Assembly: GCF_001298445.1 (NCBI RefSeq)
Contig: NZ_CP012036.1
Coordinates: 3,439,351-3,503,350 of the forward strand
Length of the DNA: 64,000 bases
Reading direction: 5' to 3'
DNA from: Nostoc piscinale CENA21
GTDB lineage: Bacteria > Cyanobacteriota > Cyanobacteriia > Cyanobacteriales > Nostocaceae
Part shown: piece by piece, positions 55,449-64,000 of the stretch
Numbering within the stretch: position 1 is the first letter of the stretch
Layout: each line of letters opens with the position of its first letter
The notes under the pieces: generated by a model
Databases searched by the model: none
What the model saw: the letters and a program-made list of their open reading frames with translations, nothing else
What the model was told of the DNA's origin: nothing
Program-made: the position numbers and the translations under genes

Positions 55449-58400
55449 TTAGGAGTTTCTCTTATCAAACAACAAAGTTAATCGATCTGCTAAAACCTTC
55501 ACATGCGGTTCTTGGAGCAAACTGAAGTGATTACCTGGTAGATGATAAATTTGTGCTATTTTTTGCTCATTCCACCCAAATCGGGGAAAAAGAAAGCGTA
55601 ATAGTTTATGAGATAAAGATATAAATTTACTAGACAAAAAAAAGGTGAATTTTCCCAGAGTAGTCTTGTCGCATAATATAAAGCTGTTGAGAATTATCTA
55701 TTGGTACGAGCAATTTATTCCTATTTTTCTGTAAAATACATTTATAAGGTTGCTTATAAAAAAGTTTTATATTACGAAGCACTGGGTGAACTTTAGTAAT
55801 AAAGTAATACAAATTCCTCTCATAAGCAGGAAAATCTATTATTACTAAAACAGATACTTTTTTACCGAGACTTTCAAGCTGTTTTGCAATTTCATAAGCT
55901 AGTAAACACCCAAAACAAAAACCACCTAACAGATAATCTCCCTGCGGTTGCAAGTTGAGAATATCATGAATATGATAAGCAGCAAGTGCTTTGATGTTTT
56001 CTTCTGTAGGTTTATGCAGAAATACAGAATAACCTGACTCTAAAACATGAATTGGTTGTTCTTTTCCTATGTATTTAGCAAGTACTAATACTTCATCTAA
56101 ACGGTTAGCACAGAAGAAAAATGGTTGTTTATTACCTTTATGATTGAGACTGGTAATTAAGGATTCAGGTCTAAGTTTTTCTCCCTGACGACCAGCAGTG
56201 ATTGCTATAAGTTTGCGGTAATCTTCTGGATTCAACATAGGAGAACTGAAAGAGAAAGATGATTCTACAGTTTGTGTCTGACGTATCAACTCTGCCAATT
56301 CTCTAATTGTTGGTACTTGAAACAGTGTGGCTAGGGGTAGTTTTTTGTCCAAAGCCTTTTCAATTTCAGCAAATAAACGCAATGCTAATAAAGAATGTCC
56401 TCCTAGATGAAAGAAGTTATCATTAACTCCGATAGATGAAACACCTAACACTTTTTTCCAGATTTTAATCAATTGTTTTTCTAACTCATCTTGAGGCGCA
56501 GAATGAGTAACTTGGGAAAGTTGTCGGCTTGGTTGGATTCTGACAGCATTTAGTTTATCTTTTTGTTGTTGCCAATATTGTTTATCTTGGGTCAATATTG
56601 GCAATGACAAGATATTCTGGTCTGGATTGCTTACTAGTTCTTGTAGCAAAATCTGAAAGTTTTGGATTAACTGTTCAATTGTGGCAGCATCAAACAGCTC
56701 AGTATTATATTCAAATATACCTTCCAATCCTAGAGGTGTTTCCCAGATCAAAACTGATAAATCACATATAGCCGTACCTTTTTCAACTGGTATTGGTTCT
56801 ATATCGAGTCCAGTTAACTCTAGATTGTTCATAGGTACATTCAGTAGATTGAATATCACCTGATACCAGGGTGAATAACTTAAATCTCTGCTGGATTGTA
56901 GACTAGACAACAAATGCTCAACGGGAAAGTCTTGATATGGATAGGCTTCTAAAGCAATTTGCCGTATCTGCTTGATCAAGTTCAGGAAAGAGGAGTTCCC
57001 AATTATACTGATACAAAGCGGCATAATATTAGAAAAGCAGCCTATTATAGATTCAATTTTGGTATGGTTGCGGTTGGCGACTGCGGAACCAACTAGTATG
57101 TCCTTATTACTAGTATAAGAATGCAGTAAAATTGCAAAACCAGCTAACAGTGTCATGAACAGTGTAGAGCCAGATTTTTGACTGAGGTTTATTAGTTGCT
57201 GCGTTAACTCTAAGTCAAGGTGAAATGATTGGATACGCCCTGAAAAAGATTGTAATTGAGGACGAGGGCGATCGCTTGGTAATTGTAGTAAGGGAGGCGC
57301 AGCCGCTAGTTTACGACTCCAGTAATCTACTAAAGGTGTATATACCTGTGGCTGCTGAAACCATTGTCGATGCCAAAGGCTAAAATTGCTGTATTGAAAT
57401 AATGGTGGAGCCAGAGGAGACGGAGATTGTTGTGTATAAGCTTTATAGAGAACGGATAATTCTTGGTTAAAAATTCCTAATGACCAGCCATCAGCAGCAA
57501 TGTGATGTATCGTGATCATCAATATATGATCTTTCTCGGTCAATCGCAGTAATCGCGCCCGGATGGGTGGCTCTTGTTTAAGGTTAAATGTCTGTCTGGC
57601 TTCTGCATCAACTAAACTTTGGATCTCCATTTCCCCATAGTTTTCAATTTGTTGGACGAGAATGGAAATCTTCAATTCAGCAGCAATGTGTTGAATCGGT
57701 AGCCCTTCTACAACTGGAAAGGTAGTTCGCAGCGATTCATGTCGTTGAATAATTGTGTTAATTGCCTGTTCCAAACTCGCAATATGCAAAGTTCCTGTCA
57801 GTCGAAACACCATTGGTAGGTTGTAAATCGGTCTAAGACCAGATTTTTGTTCTAACAACCATAATCGTTCTTGATATACCGACAAAGGTAGGTTGTTTTT
57901 ATCTGAAATTTCTGGCAATTCAGGAATACTCATAAGAGAGTCTGCTTGTTGATTTGCTGACTCAATCTGTTGACTCAACTCAAAAATTGTCGATGCTTCT
58001 AGGACTGCGGAAACAGGTAAATCTACTCTAAAACAGTCCCGCACGCGAGAAACAATCTGAGTAGCATGAAGAGAGTGTCCACCTACTTCTAAAAATGGTT
58101 GATAAATTCCCACTTGAAACCCTAAAACCTCTGCCCAAATGTTAGCTAGTATTTTTTCGGTTGGGGTACGAGGTAACACAAAATTGCTGTCTATATGTAT
58201 GCAGAGATTCTCCAAGTTAGGTAGAGCATTTCGATCCACCTTACCATTAGCATTCAGAGGTAACTGATCCAACAAAATAAAAGCCGACGGAATCATATAA
58301 TTTGGCAATTTCTGTTGGAGAAAATGGCGTAATTCACTAGAATTTACTGCACCAATGTTTGCTTCTTGAGTAAAATATGCTACTAATCGCTTGTCCCCTG

Positions 58401-59799
58401 GCTGATATTCCTGGGCGAGTACAACGACTGATCGCACCGATGGGTGCTGTGCCAGAACTGCCTCAATTTCACCTAGTTCGACCCGAAAGCCTCGAATTTT
58501 GACTTGAAAATCAATTCTTCCCAAAAACTCAATTGTGCCATCAGGTAGCCAGCGAGCGCGATCGCCTGTTTTATAAAGACGCGAATTGGGGTCATCACTA
58601 AAAGGATTTTGAATAAATTTTTCTGCGGTTAAATCTGGTCTATTCAAATAACCCCTCGCTAACCCATCACCACCAATATAAAGTTCTCCTGGCATACCAA
58701 CGGGAACTACTTGTAAAATATCGTCAAGTATATAAACTTGAGTATTCGCAATCGGATGACCAATAGGAATTGAGTCTTTTTGCAAATCCTTAACAGTAAT
58801 TTTATGGCAACAGGTAAAGGTCGTATTTTCTGTAGGGCCATAACCATTGATTAATTGACACTCTGGTAATTCTTCCAAAACTTTCTTGACATGATACTTT
58901 GATAAAACATCTCCTCCTGCTAAAAGTTGACGCAAGGATTTTAGATTTTCTATCTGTTCTTCCACTATTAAATTAAATAATCCTGCGGTTAACCATAATG
59001 TAGTAACATGATATTGTTTAATCGCTGTGCCAATTTCTTGCAATGATGGTGTTTTAATTGGCATAATCACCAATTTGCCACCATTTAATAAAGCACCCCA
59101 AATTTCAAATGTTGCTGCATCAAAGGCAATAGAAGCAAGTTGTAAAATAACCTCATCAACACTAAAATTAGCATAATTTGTATTTTTAACGAGTCGTACA
59201 ACACCACGATGTGTTATGCACACACCTTTGGGTTTACCTGTTGAACCTGATGTGTACATTACATAAGCTAAATTATGGCAAGTAACTTCACCATACAGAA
59301 CAATATCATCAGAAATATTGGTTAAATTATTTTGCTCATCAATACAGATAGTTTGAAGATGATTTGTAATTGATGCTAGATGATTTAACTGGTGTTTTTG
59401 AGTAATTAAAACAGATGATCTTGCATCTTGTAGAATAGTTTTTAAGCGTTCTACAGGAGCAGCAGTATCTAATGGCAAATAAGCTCCACCTGCTTTTAAA
59501 ATAGCTAAAATAGTGATAATTACATCAGGAGAACGGTCTAAATATAAAGCTACTAAAGTTTCTGTTGTCACCCCAACTTGGCATAAATAAGCAGCCAATT
59601 GATTTGATTTGTTTTCAATTTCTTGATAAGTTATTTTCTGCTGTTTATACTCAATAGCGACAGAGTTAGGTGTTGTTAATACTTGAATTTTAAATAATTC
59701 ATGAATGGTCGCATCTCTGGGATAATCTGTTTTTGTATTTGTCCATTCTTCTAATAAATTAGAGTTCGCAACTTGAACTAATGAGTCGGTAATATTCAT
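55449..59799 (-). CDS. Nonribosomal peptide synthetase A-T-C-T-TE (about 1449 aa, one extra base)
   Basis: Adenylation domain (residues about 25-530; TSGSTGKPKG, GYGPTENTT, YKTGDRARW), first carrier (GGHSLHATQ, about 575), condensation domain (about 640-1070; HHIAADGWS), second carrier (GGHSLLALR, about 1150) and thioesterase (about 1215-1449). The pocket reads D-A-F-W-L-G-G-T-F(-K), resembling valine-type codes. The second module has no adenylation domain. The thioesterase nucleophile motif is GFCFG, with Cys in place of Ser. An extra T in T8 near 55636 cuts off the last 60 residues, including PGNHFSLL with the catalytic His. It would join two building blocks and release the product. Confidence 0.85.
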
Positions 59800-60002
59800 C
59801 TTTTTAACGTAAGAAAATGAAGTTACAAATGGTTATGAAAAATCATTACGGAGCTTATTTGCGAAGATATCTTAATTGAACAGATCGCAATTCTTATAAT
59901 TTAAAGAGAATGTAGGAATTGATCTAAGCTACATTTGCTCAATGCGCTCAGATCAATTCTGCAAAGTAGTACCAAGTTTTTTTACAGACTCGAAAAGACA
60001 AG
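59800..60002. other. Gap between NRPS and surface-protein gene
   Basis: It is the NRPS leader on the minus strand, AT-rich, with no repeats of note. No gene is visible in these 200 bp. Confidence 0.4.
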
Positions 60003-60035
60003 AGCATTTTGATTGATTATTTCAATCAAAATGCT
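60003..60035 (-). terminator. Terminator after the surface-protein gene
   Basis: AGCATTTTGATTG and CAATCAAAATGCT form a perfect 13-bp stem with a 7-nt loop. T-rich sequence follows on the plus strand; on the minus strand it is CTTGTCTTTTC. Confidence 0.8.
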
Positions 60036-60050
60036 TTTTCTCCCAGTCTG

Positions 60051-63000
60051 CTATGCGTTTCCTCCGTAGAAAACATGATCTGCCAGCCCCAAACCGTTGT
60101 TGTAATCATCTAGTTTGCTAGTAATCAGACTGCCAGCATCTAAAGGATAGATAACATTGGTATTGGAGTTGTACGGACTTGGCAAATTAGATGCACTGGA
60201 AATACCTTGACTCCAGTAATTATCTATGCGTGGGCTATTGACACTGCTACCAGTAAGTTGATTTAACGCGCCATCACCTTTCTTATCACCATTTTCATCT
60301 GGAGTTACAGCTTGCAACCAATTGATGCCTTCGTTGATATAGTATCGAGCATCCTTATCACTGGTATTGGCGGTGTCAATGGGGTTGCCAGCGAGATAAT
60401 TCAACCAACTAGCCACTAAAGAGCGACCAAGATCGTAGCGCACATCTCCATTAGGATGTGATGAGGAATCAACTATCTGGCGTGCTTGGCTGAGAGTATA
60501 GAAGATGGTATTCTCCCCTGCATCAGTTTTACCATTGCGGTTGTAGTCACCAATGAGTAAACCTGCATTATACTGTCCAGTCACAGGATCAAGAACCTTT
60601 CCCGATTGGGCGGAGTTGGTATAAGAAGGGAATAGGAGGTCGCTGTCTGCAAAATTAGCTAATGTTTTTTGTGATGGCTCATTGCCTTGAATACCATCCC
60701 AGAACTTCTGCCACTCAGTATTTGCCCAGAAACCTGGGGTACGCACGCCAGGAGCGGCAATTACTGTGTCAGTATCAGTAGCAGTATTATTGTTGGGATT
60801 GGTATCGGTGAAACCAGAGGGAGGAGTAATGGTTGCAGTATTGATTAGAGAAGCAGGAATTGGTTTGAGAACATCAAGGTGGCGAATCTTGAACTGATCC
60901 TCTGGGCTGGTATCTGTGTCTAAAGCAGCAATCACAATGGTGTTACCCACATAATTACTTGCATTCACATCCGCCCAGCGATCGCTACTGCTAGTAGTAA
61001 CGTTAACTTCGTAGAACCCAAAACTGCTGAGAACTGAGTCATTTAAAGTCGTCAGGGGACTGCTAAAGTTGCCAATCCAGACAGAGATATCACTGTCCTG
61101 AAGAACATATTGCAGATAAGCTTTATCCAGCACCACTGCTTCTGAGAACTGGAATAAGACGTAGTTATCCCTTCCGCCAACGTTATCAACGACGTGAGTG
61201 TTGTTACCGCCATCTCCTTCGCTACTGTCGGTAACACCCAATCCACCACCATAGCTACCCAGATAAGCCGCACTCCAAGCTCCATTTGTGCCATCGACAC
61301 GGCTAAAGGCTTTGGCTGTGACGGTAATTCCATCTTTTGTGAATGTCCGAGTATTGCCATCTGTTCCATCCAACGCACTATTGCCATTGAAGTCAAATGT
61401 GGTCAGACTACCTGTAGATACTGCGCTAGGCGCTACCGTCCCTGTGACTGTGTAGGTAATGCTGCTACCTGCTGTCAAGGTGACGTAATCGTTAATATTA
61501 CCTGTGCCACTGGTTTGGTTGTCTGTTGCACCTCCACTAGCAACACTTGTCCAAGTGACGTTGGTTAAGTTGCTGGGGATGATATCACTCACCAGGGCGT
61601 TGGTAGCAGTAATCAGACCATTATTTCGCGCCACGATGGTATAGGTTATCTGCTGTCCTGGCACCACTGTTGTCAAACCATCTGTTTTCGTTATTGACAA
61701 ATCACCAATATTTTTGATTAGTCCTGCATCCAAAGTGAGATTATTTTCACCAGAGACAAGGGTAACAATCTGAGTTTGTCCAGTGCCAGGATCAGCATCA
61801 GAATCTACAGCATCATTAGCACCTACATTAGCTTGAGTAAACTGAAATCCTGCTGGTAGACCAGAGAATCCCACTCGATATTGTTGACCAGGTGTAAGAC
61901 CCGTAAAGTTGTAATTCCCACTGGCATTGGTGGTTGTGGTGACAGTAGTATCGCCAATACCATTGATAATGCCATCTGCACCGCCACCAGTAAGGGTAAC
62001 AGTTACACCACCAACTCCAACTTCTCCTGTATCTTGAATGCCGTTGTTGTTGGCATCGTTGAATACGAAGTCTCCTAATGCTGCTGTTTTGTAGAACCCA
62101 GCATCAACTGTGGTGTCATTTTCTCCTGGTGACAGGTTGACTGTATCGGAGGTTAATCCATCACTATCAATGGCATCGTTTCCACCCACATTCTGTGGAC
62201 TAATACCGTTGAAGCCATTGGGTTGCACAAATTGGACTCGATAATCTCCTGGTTGCAGGTTGGTGAATGAATACAGTCCATTACCATCGGTTGTAGTTGT
62301 GGCGATGACATTCCCAGCAGCATTTAACAGGTTGACTGTGGCATTGCTAATTCCACTTTCTCCTGCATCTTGAATGCCGTTGGCGTTTTTGTCTTCAAAG
62401 ACGAAATTACCTAAACTGGCTAGGGCGACTAAGCCTGCATCTAATGTGCCGTTGAATTCTCCTGATGTTAGGGTGACTGTTTGGGTGATACCTGTGCTGG
62501 GGTTGGCATCACTGTCTAATGCGTCATCATTGCCTTGGTTGGCTGCTGAGAATACGTAACCTGTCGGGGCTGTGAATCTGACTTGGTAGTTCCTGGAATT
62601 AAGCCACTGAATTGATAGCCTCCACTACCATCGGTTGTGGTTGTAGCGATGACATTACCATTACTGGGGTTGATGAGTTCGACTTTGACTGCACCAACTC
62701 CAACTTCTCCTGTATCTTGAATGCCGTTGTTGTTGGCATCGTTGAATACGAAGTCTCCTAATGCTGCTGTTTTGTAGAACCCAGCATCAACTGTGGTGTC
62801 ATTTTCTCCTGGTGACAGGTTGACTGTATCGGAGGTTAATCCATCACTATCAATGGCATCGTTTCCACCCACATTCTGTGGACTAATACCGTTGAAGCCA
62901 TTGGGTTGCACAAATTGGACTCGATAATCTCCTGGTTGCAGGTTGGTGAATGAATACAGTCCATTACCATCGGTTGTAGTTGTGGCGATGACATTCCCAG

Positions 63001-64000
63001 CAGCATTTAACAGGTTGACTGTGGCATTGCTAATTCCACTTTCTCCTGCATCTTGAATGCCGTTGGCGTTTTTGTCTTCAAAGACGAAATTACCTAAACT
63101 GGCTAGGGCGACTAAGCCTGCATCTAATGTGCCGTTGAATTCTCCTGATGTTAGGGTGACTGTTTGGGTGATACCTGTGCTGGGGTTGGCATCACTGTCT
63201 AATGCGTCATCATTGCCTTGGTTGGCTGCTGAGAATACGTAACCTGTCGGGGCTGTGAATCTGACTTGGTAGTTTCCTGGGGTGAGGTTACTGAATTGAT
63301 AGCCTCCACTACCATCGGTTGTGGTTGTAGCGATGACATTACCATTACTGGGGTTGATGAGTTCGACTTTGACTGCACCAACTCCAACTTCTCCTGTATC
63401 TTGAATGCCGTTGTTGTTGGCATCGTTGAATACGAAGTCTCCTAAACTTGCCTTCCTATAGATACCTGCATCAATAGTACGATTGAACTCATGTGGATTC
63501 AGCTTGATGATTTGTGTCTGACCGGTGAGTGGGTCAGCATCAGAATCGGTTGTATCATTACCTTGATTGGAGGGGGTAAAGACAAAACCTGTTGGTAGAT
63601 TGCTAAAGGTAACTTGGTACTCTACACCAGGCAGAAGAAGTGGAAATAGATAAGAACCATTGGCATCTGTGGTTGTGGTGACAGTAGTGTCATCTGCTGT
63701 ACCGATTACACCATCTTTGCCACCGCCAATGAGGGTAACAGTAACACCTTCCACACCCGCTTCATTGCCATCCTGAATACCATTAGCATTGAGGTCTTCC
63801 CAGACAAAATCACCTAGAGCTGCCGTCTTGAGAATATTAATCGTACTTTGTGCAACATTAGTTCCAGCTTGGTTAACAGGAACAACAATAATTGCGATAT
63901 CTTGAGGTATGCCATTTTGGCTAATACCCGGTACAAAGCCTGCACCATTTTGAAGGGCTGTATTAACCAGCTCATTAACTCGGTTTTGATTATATGCACC
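60051..64000 (-). CDS. SdrD-B-repeat surface protein, 3' part (runs off window; one missing base)
   Basis: From the window end down: a segment ending NVAQSTINILK, then repeated SdrD_B-like beta domains (LGDFVWEDLNANGIQDGNE, LGDFVFNDANNNGIQDTGEV and others, each with calcium-binding DxNxNGxxD-type loops), a DUF11-like domain (LSITKTDGLTTVVPGQQITY), a beta-rich segment, and a C-terminal region beginning RTPGFWANTEWQKFWDG. One missing A near 62590 shifts the frame; restoring it makes the internal repeat 684 bp, a whole number of codons. A large calcium-stabilised, secreted adhesin-like protein; transport route not visible here. Confidence 0.8.
62009..62592. repeat. Internal repeat of the surface-protein gene, copy 1
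   Basis: 584 bp that recur at 62692-63275, apparently identical apart from the missing A at the end. It encodes about two SdrD_B units. Such recent duplication changes adhesin length. Confidence 0.9.
62692..63275. repeat. Internal repeat of the surface-protein gene, copy 2
   Basis: Same sequence as 62009-62592 at an offset of 683 bp (684 after frame repair). A third, shorter match begins near 63395. Confidence 0.9.

Noticed and set aside
61194..61568. Plus-strand Cys-rich open frame in the surface-protein gene
   Set aside because: It is antisense to conserved beta-domain coding sequence and results from its codon bias.

Overview
The window looks like chromosome from a filamentous, heterocyst-forming type of cyanobacterium (Nostocales). 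The signs are abundant GCGATCGC (HIP1) octamers, cyanobacterial families such as a KGK-like protein, RDD/pentapeptide proteins and XisA-like tyrosine recombinases, an NRPS gene, and many small palindromic repeats. No species is assigned.

Region 1 to about 22,075 is a phage- or plasmid-like element of about 19.66 kb that appears once in full and begins a second time: bases 1-2424 recur at 19657-22075. In circular form it has two divergent gene blocks. The minus-strand block runs from 4675 through the repeat junction to 18856 and holds small proteins, membrane proteins, a membrane-anchored P-loop ATPase and a tyrosine integrase. The plus-strand block runs from 5002 to 18655 and holds a ribbon-helix-helix protein, a primase/VapE-type helicase, then about a dozen tightly packed genes that read like virion parts, including a spike-like protein. 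The blocks converge on a 3' fragment of a tRNA-Lys(CUU) gene (18738-18781), the likely attachment site. A predicted antisense RNA lies opposite the replication gene leader. Many genes in this element are interrupted by single-base indels. Most fall in short homopolymers, and several differ between the two repeat copies, so they may be sequencing errors; I describe the repaired genes.

Region 22.1-37.3 kb is chromosome: 21-bp tandem repeats and a MITE at the element edge, then cysK, a [2Fe-2S] ferredoxin-like protein, a DUF5331-like protein, an IscB-like N-terminal remnant, a hydroxylase/SDR fusion, two tandem sensor kinases (one frameshifted, one with a degraded ATPase domain), a MerR regulator, xseB-xseA, recA with a possible LexA box, and an FHA protein.

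Region 37.6-47.3 kb is accessory DNA: an IS630-family element at the 5' end of a pentapeptide gene, two small genes with operator-like repeats, a PD-(D/E)XK nuclease with a divergent HTH regulator bracketed by an 89-bp direct repeat, two tandem paralogous recombinases, and a third recombinase facing the 3' end of tRNA-Cys(GCA).

Region 47.5-64 kb is chromosome again: envelope or secreted proteins, an RDD-pentapeptide fusion, a PanE-like reductase, a fasciclin protein, an aminotransferase, an NRPS of order A-T-C-T-TE, and the 3' part of a large SdrD-B-repeat surface protein that runs off the window end.
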